Assembly (NCBI GenBank): GCA_963920575.1
Contig: OY986972.1
Span: 8,320,010-8,384,009, forward strand
DNA length: 64,000 nt
Source: Narthecium ossifragum
Taxonomy: Eukaryota; Streptophyta; Magnoliopsida; Dioscoreales; Nartheciaceae
Reading direction: 5' to 3'
Positions 45,603-55,703 of the stretch are shown piece by piece (position 1 is the first letter of the stretch; the number at the start of each line of letters is the position of its first letter). The position numbers were made by a program, and so were the translations under genes. The notes beneath the pieces were generated by a model that worked only from the letters and a program-made list of their open reading frames with translations, did not search any database and was not told where the DNA came from.

Positions 45603-46720
45603 GGCTCTTACTCCGATGCCTTTCTAATGAAGAAGCGGCGTCAGCACTCCAAGAAGTCCACTCAGGCATCTGCGGAGCACATCAGTCAGGTCCTAAATTG
45701 TATAACCAGCTAAAGCATTTGAGATACTACTGGCCTTCTATGGTGCGTGACTCCATCGAGTATGTTAGAAAATGTCACGTCTGCCAAATTCACGCAGACT
45801 TCATACACCAGCCCCCGGAGCCACTTCATCCTACAAGCGTTTCCTGGCCCTTTGAAGCATGGGGGTTAGACATCGTGGGTCCTATCCAGCCATCTTCGTC
45901 GAAAGGCCACTCGTATATCCTAGCAGCAACCGACTACTTCTCCAAATGGGCGGAAGCTGTTCCTTTAAAAAATACGAGAGAGGAGACGGTAGTACAGTTC
46001 ATCAAGACGCACATTATCTACCGATTTGGGATCCCTGCAAAAATTATCTCAGATAATGGTACACCCTTCAAAAACAGAAATGTAGAGGGATTGTGCGCCA
46101 AGTACAAAATTAAGCACCGTTTCTCATCGGCATATAACGCCGCAGCCAACGGACAGGCAGAGGCATTTAACAAGGTTCTCTGCAAGCTCCTGAAGAAAGT
46201 AGTTCATAAAGACAAGAGAGAATGGCACGAGAAGCTGCTGGAGAATCTCTGGGCATACCGTACCACAATGAAAACTCCGACGGGGGCAACCCCTTATTCG
46301 CTTGTCTTTGGGGGGGAAGCAGTCCTTCCTCTCGAAATTCAGGTACCTTCCCTCAGAGTCGCTCTACATGAAGGCTTGACAGAAGACCAGGCTGCAAAAT
46401 TAAGGCTCGACGAGCTCGATAGCCTAGAGGAACGGCGCATGGAAGCCCAGCAAAATCTAGAAATGTACCAAGCCAGAGTTTCCAGGGCCTTCGACAAGAA
46501 AGTGAAGCGCCGCTCGTTCAAAGTCGGAGACCTGGTCCTCGCCGTGGTCCGACCCATGGTCGTCGCCAGGAGAACCCAAGGGAAATTTGATCCTAAATGG
46601 GAAGGGCCTTTCATAGTTCAAGAGGTCTATACCAATGGAGCTTATAAAATTATTTCCCCGGATGGTGAATATACCCCACCTCCGGTAAATGGCAAGTTTC
46701 TCAAGCGATATTATTCCTAA
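45603..46720 (+). CDS. Element F integrase
   Basis: Continues the F frame directly after element G (LLRCLSNEEAASALQEV). The HHCC module is HSGICGAHQSG ... CHVCQ. Catalytic residues lie in WGLDIVGPIQPS, IISDNGTPFKNRN and ANGQAEAFNK. The C-terminal domain ends DPKWEGPFIVQEVYTNGAYK. The stop is at 46,718-46,720. The region is intact, but it is separated from the rest of pol by G and by upstream stops. Confidence 0.92.
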
Positions 46721-47313
46721 ACATGTACGCTCCGAGCTTCAAGAGCCTAAACTGATAGCCTGAATAAAGTACTCCGCACTTTGCGAGTTTCCCACCCATA
46801 TATGAGTATAGACTTTACATAAATAAATTTTATACTCAAATTTTCCTTCTCAAGAAAAAAAGAAGAAAGAAAAAGAAAAATGAAGAGCATCACATACATG
46901 GTACGGGTGACTTGCATGAACATGGGAAGTGCCTATGGCTGTGTGAATAGATAAGCATATGGTCCCTTTTTGCACGTAAGAACATGAGATGCATTTATAG
47001 AAGCATGGGCAAAAGGCAATCACACATCCCTGTCTATGTGCGGATAGCTTAGAAAGTTGCTTGTATATATATGGACAAGCAAACAAGAAAGCACTCATCT
47101 CTGCTGATCACATTCAAAAAAAAAAATGACAAGGATACATTCTTGTCTCTTTCAATCACATTCCGGAAAAATGAAATCCAAAAATGTGGGTTTCAGTAAT
47201 TTCCTGATATATACCACAAATCCAACTCATAAGCTTGAATCATGCACAAATTTTGGTCAAAAGTATAAGTTCGGCACATTCGACATTGATAAGAAAAGAA
47301 ACAATTAAATGTA
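46721..47313 (+). other. Element F spacer between pol and the antisense gene
   Basis: Non-coding. In the antisense direction this is the 3' flank of the PMD gene and would hold its polyadenylation signals. No gene seen. Confidence 0.6.
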
Positions 47314-48771
47314 TCATGGATTTTGGGATCTCCATGGGTTTAAATCATTATAAAGTCTGGCTAATTCGGCCTGAAGCTCGTACGCCTTGCTCATCGCCAG
47401 AATAATGTCCCGAGAAGTTAGTATCTCCTGGTGCTTCCGCTGCATCCCTTCAATGGTAGCTGTCAGAGTGGTTTTCTTCTCCTCAAGAGCGGTACTCTCC
47501 TCCGTCATATGCTTCAGGGCATGCTCTTCCACTTGCAATTGAACTCTGAGACCGCCCACCAGTTCCCCCTGAAGTCGCTGTCGTTCAAGAGCACGTAGGA
47601 GATTTCCTGTGACGACCACTCTCTCGGACTTAGCTGCCTCAACTTTCGCAAGATATGTGGATGCATTGACGTCATGTGCCTGTAATAAATCCTTTTCCTG
47701 GCGAAGTTCCGTATCGCATGAATTTATCTGTGACAGAAGTAATTGCAAGACATTTCTTAGAGAAGATGAGCCGAACTCCTGACTAGGCAATGCCGCAAGC
47801 AGGCGATTGATACGTTGCTCTAGCCCTTTAAAGTCTGGAGACACAGCCGGGTCGGGTAGATAAAGTGACACCAGTCGCTTTTCAAGCTCCGCGTAGAAGT
47901 TGACGACCTGCTCATCCAAAGTAGCAAGCTTGGGCGAAACAGCTGGCACGGAAGAAGCATCAACACCCACGCCGCCCAAAGCAGTCATTACTTCATCAAG
48001 AACAGGAGTGGCCACAGTTTCCTCAGGGATCACCACATGGGACACGCCAAGTATTGCGTCACCGTAATGAGCAATATCTTCATTTGTGGCTTCTTCAATA
48101 AAAACATCTTCAGACTCAAGAGCAGAACCTACGAAACCAGGCATGGAGCACGCGCCGGATGCTTCGAAGCCCATGGAGACCGCCGTTTCTTCAACAGCAA
48201 CATCATCAGTCACCGCCTCTTCAAAAGCAACATCCCGAGGAGCTGTCCCTTTGGCAACGCCATATTCGTGCCCGGGCGCGTCACCAGTGGGGGTCGCCAG
48301 TTCGTCCTCAGCCTCAACAGTAGTCTCCCTGGAAGCAAGCACTTGAGGAGAATCATATACCATCTTATCATCGGCAGCAACAATCCCTCCATCAAAATCT
48401 CGTACTTCATCTTCAAATTGGAGTGTTCTTGCGGCAGTCTTGACAGGAGCAGGAGGGATACCTTCGAGAGCACCTATCACCTCCGCTGAAGCCAGATCCA
48501 CTGGAGGACCTGCACGAACCCCCAGGGCGGTATTAACCTTGCGCCGTGTTTTCCTGGCACCTTTAGACAGCCCTATGGCTGGAAGAGCAATGACCACTTG
48601 CTCCTTCAAAGAAGCTGGCTGGTCCAAAGAGGAGCCATTACTCGGATTCAAGACCCTTCGCGCCGGCTGGCCTGGAGTAGGATCATCGCTGGGATGGGGG
48701 GTCTTCCGTTTCCTGACTGCACGACGAGAGGGAGCAGGTTTCTCATGGGAAGAAGGCTTGCTGGCAGCACC
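47314..48771 (-). CDS. Antisense PMD gene, exon 2 (acidic linker and C-terminal coiled coil)
   Basis: 486 codons including TGA at 47,314-47,316. The exon begins after the acceptor CTCAG|G (48,772/48,771) in phase 0, joining in frame to exon 1. It starts with a basic segment, SRRAVRKRK, which could be a nuclear localisation signal. An acidic Ala/Glu/Val-rich region follows. The last ~130 residues are heptad-like (LRQEKDLLQAHD, LLRALERQRLQGEL, LKHMTEESTALEEKKTTL, ELQAELARLYNDL), predicting a coiled coil. PMD proteins of plant transposons often have such a tail. No stop interrupts this exon. Confidence 0.75.
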   Translation of the reverse strand, partial: GAASKPSSHEKPAPSRRAVRKRKTPHPSDDPTPGQPARRVLNPSNGSSLDQPASLKEQVVIALPAIGLSKGARKTRRKVNTALGVRAGPPVDLASAEVIGALEGIPPAPVKTAARTLQFEDEVRDFDGGIVAADDKMVYDSPQVLASRETTVEAEDELATPTGDAPGHEYGVAKGTAPRDVAFEEAVTDDVAVEETAVSMGFEASGACSMPGFVGSALESEDVFIEEATNEDIAHYGDAILGVSHVVIPEETVATPVLDEVMTALGGVGVDASSVPAVSPKLATLDEQVVNFYAELEKRLVSLYLPDPAVSPDFKGLEQRINRLLAALPSQEFGSSSLRNVLQLLLSQINSCDTELRQEKDLLQAHDVNASTYLAKVEAAKSERVVVTGNLLRALERQRLQGELVGGLRVQLQVEEHALKHMTEESTALEEKKTTLTATIEGMQRKHQEILTSRDIILAMSKAYELQAELARLYNDLNPWRSQNP

Positions 48772-49748
48772 CTGAGATCAATGGAAAGCAAAGATACGAG
48801 GTCAAGGAAACCCAAACGAAATGCAGGAAGATGAAACAAAAAAAAAAGGGAGTTTAAACTGAGGAGGAAATGGGAAGCAACGAGCGACTTCCCCACCTCT
48901 GTTTTCTTCTCTCTTCTCTTTCTCCCCGCTGCTGTCTCCCGTTGTTCCTCTCCATCGTTTCTACACACCTAGCAGGGAACCCATAAACAGGGCATGACGA
49001 AGGAGAAGAAGAAAGGCATACAAGCAGGTATATAAAGGCAACAATATTACAGTTATTTGGGCAGAGCAAGATCGACTACACCACCATTGTCTAGCAAAAA
49101 AATGCAAGCACCATGGGTTGCTCGGGGAACCCATGAACAGAAAAAAAAAGGGGGAGAATCAAAAGGGTGTAAGCAGAGCATGATGAAGGAGAAGAAGAAC
49201 ATGCATGCAAGCAAATATTTAAGATCAGCAACACCACAGCTGGTTGGTGGATTAAGAGCGACGACACTGCCATTGTGTGGGAATTTTTTTTTTAGCGCTG
49301 TGGCTGCTCAACGAACCCAAGAACAGAGCATATGAAGAAAAAAGGAATCAAGAGAGAGTGCATGCTCAGCACAGCGAGGGAGAAGAAGAGTGTGCAAACG
49401 AGTATATAAAGACAGCAACATCCCGATGCTTGGCAACAAAAACCATCAGCGGACACTATGGGTTGGGCGATGAACTCATGAACCCATGAGCAGGACATAC
49501 CCGGCCAGCTTAAAGAAGAAAAAGAAGAGGGGAGGGTTATATGCTCTGCAGATCAAGGAAGAAAAGGGAGGCATGCTCGGATCTATAGCAAGAGTAGATA
49601 CTGGGGTGGCTCCATCAAAGAGAGCATAGGCTTGCAGCAGTGTAAAAAAAAAAAAAGGAGACGTGGGTCGAGCAAAAAAAAAAAAAAAAAAAAATGGAAG
49701 AAGAAGGAAGAGAAGGATTAAAAAAGAAAAAGAAAAAAGAAATGGTAC
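48772..49748 (-). other. Predicted intron of the antisense PMD gene
   Basis: 977 bp with donor GAG|GTACC at 49,749/49,748 and acceptor CTCAG|G at 48,772/48,771, phase 0. On the coding strand it is pyrimidine-rich, with long T-runs (plus-strand A-runs near 49,645 and 49,675). Both flanking frames are open right up to the splice sites. Confidence 0.65.
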
Positions 49749-51554
49749 CTCTCGGATGGTTGCTGTTTTCTTCAAGCTAGAAAAAATGTTCCAGCTTTGC
49801 CTCAGATCTTTCCCGAAAACAGCCCAGAAGGCCCGCTGAGATTTGTCGAGAGCGTCGATCCTGTTAGATGTTTCCTCGGCATTTGCACCACGTATGGATT
49901 CCCAGTAGTCAGAAATAATAACACTGCGATAGGAGAGGGCCTGCCTCTCCTCAAGTGACAACAGGCTATGAAGATCCCCACGGCGTAACATCGGCACCGT
50001 TTCAGTAAAAAATCCACGTGTCCGCTCCACCCACCACATCGTCCAAGAATGGGAAAGTCTCCCAACTCGGTCATCGGGGGGAATCAGGAACTTCTTTCCG
50101 GCATCTATCCGCATCAGATGATCCCAATGCGCAAGCATGACCCCATAGCGACGCTCCTCCAAAGGATGTCGCAGGCCCACTTTGGGGACACCTTGGTCAA
50201 GTCCAAATTGTCGTGCGGAGCGGTGGGGCTTGTAAGGCTCAGAATACGTCACCGAAGTTGCAGAAACCAGCCTCAAGGGGAGCATGCCTCGACGTATAGA
50301 GATGGCAAAACGCTCGGCCTTGCGAGAATTAAAACCCTTCACAACATGCCACTCTGCGTCCTGTACTCCCCACAAAAACGGCCTAAGAAAGAAATTCCCC
50401 CTGACGTCGAGTCGGCTTCTGGCATCCGAAGCGGAGAAACTTCTGGGAATACGAAACATCATGTGTTTCAAATCCGGCATGTTGGCCTTCCCGCATTCGA
50501 TATCTGGAAGCTCCCATAATGGACTTATGCTGCCCAGGTAGACCCCTCGGAGATATCGGTATGCCCAACCCATCAGTAAATGAATGGCCCAACTCGTGCT
50601 CGCAAAGCCAGGCCCGGCAGGATGTAAGCTCATTACTCTCAAACCCCTGTACAGGGAACACAATGCCACTGGAGCCAATGAATACGCTCTTCCCATGGCC
50701 ATCAAACTAGCTGGAACAAAAACCCCAGGGCGAATGCAAGGCTCTGAATTTGGAACAACAAAGTAACATATCCAAATAGAAAGAAAACCTGCCGTGTACA
50801 CTTTGTCATCAAAAGCAGTGCGGGGACTGAAGCCCTCACCCTAGTAAAAGTGTTGCACCCATTCTTTAAAAGAGACCATGTCTCGACCTTCAGCCAATTC
50901 TTCCCATATCTTCAGGAGATGGTATGCTGCAAAAGGGTAAGGAGGCACGTCTGCATTACATTCTCCACTGGTCGGTACACTCTCTTCATCAGGAAGGTAC
51001 TCATCATACATGTCTCCTATGATAGAAAAGCTGCCAAGATGAAACATGTCCGAGAGAGACACCGTCATCTCTCCATGCTGGAACACGAATGTATTCGTCT
51101 CTGGGTTCCACCTTTCCACCAAGCTGCGAAAGAGTTGCTCGTCGATGGAGTACCGACCCAGTGAACAAAAAACCGCACCATAGATCCCCGACTTGCGGAA
51201 ATTGGCAGACTCTGTCTTCATAACATCCCGACCCCATCCCAGGTATCCAGCAGAGGGTTCATAAAGTCGGTGCTTGTAGTTCGCCCAATCCAGCCCTTCA
51301 GAGATAAGTCGATTGGCGAGACACGAAAGCGGCATTGGCGTCGGACCGGTCGCCATTGGTGAAAGCAATACGGCAGCGAAATGGGGCCATTTAGTGTCCT
51401 GAAAAACATCCCGCTGTTCAATCCTTCCTTCAGCGACGTCACAAGGTTTGGTATACGACTCCTCGCTTTCATTCTTGACGACGAATATTTTTGATCGAGC
51501 CAGCTGCCTCAAAGGGGTATATGCTTCAACGTCTTTTGAATTTGAGCTCGACAT
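49749..51554 (-). pseudogene. Antisense PMD gene, exon 1 (plant mobile domain), one nonsense codon
   Basis: 602 codons from ATG 51,552-51,554 to the donor. The plant mobile domain spans most of the exon. Key blocks are SGIYGAVFCSLGRYSID, RWNPETNTFVFQHGEMTVSL (about 148-168), DMFHLGSFSIIGD, then PYPFAAYHLLKIW. After the stop come SLYRGLRVMSLHP, WAIHLLMGWAYRYL and MLAHWDHLMRID. Codon 238 (50,841-50,843) is TAG; the frame is open on both sides and homology is continuous, so this is a point nonsense change. The start sits 4 nt after a good acceptor-like sequence (TTTTCAG|CAAG), so an upstream 5'-UTR intron is possible. PMD proteins include host MAIN/MAIL1 factors, which act in transposon silencing and development, and many transposon-borne copies. 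Confidence 0.82.
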
Positions 51555-52731
51555 CTTGCTGAAAAGGAGGAGAGGAAAATGAAACAGCAGCATATATCAA
51601 CACACAGCAGAAAGGAAAGAAAGAAAAAAAAATAAACAGACAAGCAAAGCTCAAAGAAGCAGAGAAAAGAGGTGAGTTAGAGTAAAAAAAAACAGAGCAT
51701 GGCTCGACGGGTGCCAACACCACCGCCCAGTGATCCGGCAAGGGTGAAACCTCGCGCCGGCGATGGCCGCCGTCAATACAACCTGTCTCCCATTTCCGTC
51801 CAAGCCCAAGCTTCCGTCGGACGTCCATCTCTTCCCCCGGCAAAGGCCAGCACAGCGCCGTCCCTCTTTTCCGTTCCGTCAAGGAGGGACTCCTCTGCGA
51901 GCTTGACATCAAGCCACACCCTCTGCTCTTGGTTTCCGCCACCAAAGCTTGGTTGGAGATCTTTAGCATGCCGGCGGCAGCTTTCCTTCCTTCAGTCCAC
52001 GACTCCTGCAAGCATGCCGTCAGCCGTTCTCATGAACCCATTACGCCAGACTTGCTGCTCCCGCTGTGCCGGACCTACTTCTACCATGCACCACTTCAGC
52101 ACCCATGGCCCTGCACCACTTCAGCACCCATGGCGTTGCAAATGAAGGGCACCATGCCACTCCAACTCAACACCGATGGCTACCACGACAGAGAACCAAT
52201 GGCTTCGGCGCTGGACTTCCAAAAAGCAGAGGAAAGAACATGCCAATGATGGAGACGCCATGTCCAACCATGCTTCAAAAGCTACTGCTTGTTTCTGGCC
52301 AGCAAGGGCCAAACAAGGTTTCAAAGAAGGTGAAACCCATACTTGGCGTTGAGCAAGGACAAGAGCCAAACAAAAAAAGAAAGGAGAAGGAAAGAATACA
52401 GCGACACATATGCGAAGAAGAGAAAAAAAAAAAAAAAAAGTTGCAGAGAAATAACGATTGGAGAAGAGAAAAGGAACATGACAAAGTGCTAGATCTCCTC
52501 TACATCCTTCCGCTGCAAAATCTTGAGGAAGGGATGGGATCCAATATTCCTCCGGCAAAAGCCCTTGAAAAAAATAATAATAAATAACATATATGCCTAA
52601 ACCCTAGGGCTCTATACAGGGGGACACATAGATGGATGGAAGAAATCCTTCCTTTCTGAGAATGCTTGGCCATGTATATACATGCATAGCCAACAACAAA
52701 AAAAAAAGGGGGACGTGTCTGCTTGTCTTCT

Positions 52732-52769
<38 letters not shown>

Positions 52770-53018
52770 AAGAACAACATGCAAAAACACTCTGCTCATG
52801 CAGGTATACATGGCATGAGTATTTTCGAGTCCTGCGCGTTCAAGTTACAAATCTCACGCGCAGGCCTCAAGGTCTCAAAAAAAAAAAAAAAAAAAAAAAG
52901 AAGAAGAACGACACGCAAATACGCTCCGCTCATGCAGGTATACATGGCGTAGTATTTTTTTTTTCGAGTCCTACGCGTTCAAGTTACAAATTTCACGCGC
53001 AGGCCTCGAGGGGGCATC
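51555..53018 (+). other. Element F region upstream of the antisense gene, to the polypurine tract
   Basis: Likely 5' region and promoter of the antisense gene plus F 3' sequence. It contains a 27-bp duplication near 52,085-52,135 ('caccacttcagcacccatgg' twice), A-runs, and a tandem unit of about 130 bp (52,768-53,010). The purine tract GAGGGGGCATC (53,008-53,018) directly precedes the 3' LTR. The long chance ORFs here show no family features. Confidence 0.6.
52733..53010 (+). repeat. Tandem duplication with long A-runs before the element F polypurine tract
   Basis: Two imperfect copies carry 'gctcatgcaggtatacatgg', 'gagtcct.cgcgttcaagtt' and 'cacgcgcaggcctc'. They are preceded by A-runs of about 34 (52,733-52,766) and 23 (52,877-52,899). 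Confidence 0.85.
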
Positions 53019-54568
53019 TGTTGACATCAATTTTGGCTAGGCCAAAAGGTCGCAGTAACCACTGTTTGTTTGAGTCAAAATAACATCATATAGATTCAAG
53101 CAAGCTTAAAACATATTTGAAATGTCCGATAAATCCTTGTCCTGACTTCGAGGGCATCCAGGGATGTTTGGGTAATTTCACCCGCCCAAGGCTGTATTGG
53201 GAATTTGGGCCAAAATACTGGCTTGGACATCCCATTACATTTTACGACAACCCTGCCTGGCTTTGACGGCACCCTAAATAAGCCATATGAACGCAGGGGT
53301 TTTCTGGTAATTTTACTATAACAGCTAGCCCCCAGGGGGTATTTTGGGCAATTCACACCCTCAGGGTATAATTGTCTGAAAATTAACCATTTCACCCTCA
53401 AAATATTTTGTCTGAAGGCGTCGAAGCTTGGCTCAAAGCTGTTGAAGAGGTTCTGAACGATCTGAAGGCGTTGAAGCTTGATCTAAGCTGGGTGGAAGAA
53501 TGCTGGAAGGCTGGTCTGAGCCGGATCGAAGCTGGGTTCTGAATGGTCTGAGCTTGATCTAAGCTGGGTGAAGAACGGGCTGTAGGCTGGTAAAAGAGGA
53601 TGAAGACATTGAAGTTTGGCTGAAGAAGAAACCGGTTGAAGAAATTGAAGAAGAAGTGAAAGAAGAAACTGAGGAAGAGGGTTGAAAACGAAGAGGTTCT
53701 GGTGAGGTTCCAAGGTTGCGCACCACCGGACGACGTACATCCAGCCAACACAGTCGGAACCCATTGAGACGCTCGCGTCTCTGGGTGGACGCTGTAGGAG
53801 GCTCGTCGATCCTGCGGCTCAACCTTCGCTCTCTAGCTCGTCACCTGCGACTTGGATCTCCAGCAAGGTTGCTCTAGCTCAGTTCCTCGCCAGCGACAGA
53901 GATCGAGCCAAGGCTCTATCTCTCTCCCGGCGGCTTTGAAGACAAGCTCCACTCCCCTGTTTTGTTCTCTGCTTCCAGCCAACGTCTCTACTTCCAGCCA
54001 ACGTCTCTAAACTTCTAGCCAACGTCCCCAAGCTCCCAGCCGATACCCTTGTACTCCAGCCACTGACTTCCTCTGCTCCAGCTACATCCCCGCAGGTAGC
54101 GAAGTCCAAACCCAGCGCTCTCAAGCCTTTAAGCCGGCGTCCTCAAGCTCCAGCCACCATAATCCTCTGTTCAAGCTGGTGTGTTCCCCAGTTCCAAACC
54201 AACTTCATCAACGACAGCAGGGGTTGGATCTTGTTTGGACGACGTTCTTAAATATTTGCACGACAACGCTCCCAAGTCCAGCGAATTTGAAGCCCCTGCG
54301 GCAAGACCAGCGTGCATGGCGATGAAGGTGGTTTAAAGCCTCACGTCATGCATTTTCTTTTGATCTTTTCTCTTTTATTATAAAATGTTTATTTTATTGG
54401 ATTTAGAATCGGAGGTATTCCCTACGGGGATGTAAATGATGGATCTGCCAATTCGGCAGATCCAGGGGTGTGGTGCTTACAATTTCCTGATATGAAATTT
54501 AAATATGATTTGCTCGGAAATAAAATAGAGGTCTCGTCCCCGCGAGATCGACGTTTTATTCGCGAACA
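53019..54568 (+). repeat. Element F 3' LTR with a 600-bp internal deletion
   Basis: 1550 bp versus 2152 bp for the 5' LTR. The missing stretch corresponds to about 26,965-27,555 of the 5' LTR and includes the TATA box. The joint shares CTGA with both sides, fitting a microhomology deletion. Confidence 0.92.
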
Positions 54569-54573
54569 GTCGA

Positions 54574-55698
54574 TGTACCTCTAACCCAGCCTGGCAACTG
54601 GATTTGTCGTCCTCATGGGGAGGAAATAAGCCGATTTGGTCAATCGATCGACGATGACCCAAATCGCATTATTCCCCCTCGGTGTCCTGGGTAGCCCAGT
54701 GACGAAGTCCATCGCTATATGTTCCCACTTCCACTCTGGCACTGGAAGTGGCTGCATCAAACCTGGTGTCCGTCTGTGCTCTGCTTTCACCTTCTGACAG
54801 GTGAGGCATCTGGAAACGAACTCTGCGACTGACCTCTTCATACCGCACCACCAAAACTGCCAGCGTAGATCGTGGTACATCATGGTGCTCCCGGGGTGAA
54901 CGGCGAAACAGGAGTGGTGGAACTCGCGAAGGATCTCCTCTCGCAACGCGGGGTCTGTTAGAACTGCAACTCTGCCTCTGAAGAGTAGACCGCTGTCTGC
55001 CAACACTGTCCAACCCTCAACCGCGTGCTCGGTGTCGACCGCAGCACGGGTCTCCACGAGCTCTGGGTCTCCACCCTGTGCCTCAATCACTCTGGCCAAG
55101 AGAACTGGGATACTGCGAACAGCATACAGGAAACCGCCTGTCGCCTGGTCCTCGAAGTCAAGCCCGAACTGACCAACTGTCTCTAGCATCTGGAACTGTC
55201 GAGCTGATATCGCTGCCAAGGTCACTCTACTGTCTCTGGACTGCCTGCTAAGAGCGTATGCTACGACGTTCGCCTTACCAGGGTGGTGATGCAACTCGAA
55301 GTCATAGTTCTCTAATAGCTCTATCCACCGCCGATGCCTGAGATTGAGGTCACGTTGGGTGAATACGTGCCTCAAACTCTTGTGATCCGAGTACACCAGG
55401 AACTGCTCACCATAGAGATAGTGCCGCCATGTCTTCAGAGCGTAGACAATTGCTGCAAGCTCGAGATCGTGGACTGGATAGTTCCTCTCATGGGTCTTCT
55501 GCTGCCTGGAACCGAAATCCACCACATGGCCCTCCTGCATCAGCACACAGCCTAGACCCTCCCCACTGGCGTCACAAAAGACACTGTAGCCGACATCTCG
55601 CTCTGGAACTATCAGGATCGGTGCACTCGTCAGTCTGGTCCTCAACTGTCTGAACGCCTGCTCGCAAGCATCGTCCCAAACAAACGGGACCGCCTTCT
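54574..55698 (-). pseudogene. Element E RNase H and integrase N-terminal half
   Basis: RNase H (YSVFCDASGEGLGCVLMQEG, LELAAIVYALKTWRHYLYG, YSDHKSLRHVFTQRDLNLR) is followed by an integrase HHCC module (HHSCFAVHPGSTMMY ... CLTCQKVKAEH). The first catalytic Asp is in WEHIAMDFVTGLP. The frame is open over 350 residues and stops at the F insertion point; integrase continues at 26,568. The Ala in NVVAYALSR replaces the usual Asp of VADALSR. Confidence 0.9.
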
Positions 55699-55703
55699 AT
55701 GTC

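Larger units (their letters stand above)
26569..54568 (+). mobile_element. Element F: large Tat-lineage LTR retrotransposon carrying an antisense PMD gene
   Basis: Bounded by LTRs beginning TGTTGACATC and ending CGCGAACA, with the perfect target duplication GTCGA (26,564-26,568 and 54,569-54,573). Removing nested element G leaves about 18.3 kb. The order is gag, protease, RT, RNase H, second RNase H, integrase, then about 6 kb of extra sequence holding an antisense gene, then a purine tract and 3' LTR. The second RNase H places it in the Tat lineage. LTRs differ by about 1% by eye outside one 600-bp deletion, so insertion is fairly recent. Two nonsense codons in pol show the copy is inactive. 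Confidence 0.93.

Noticed and set aside
51526..52587. Candidate extra ORFs upstream of the PMD gene on both strands
   Set aside because: Low-complexity, A- or T-run-driven frames with no recognisable domain; more likely promoter or 5' UTR of the antisense gene.
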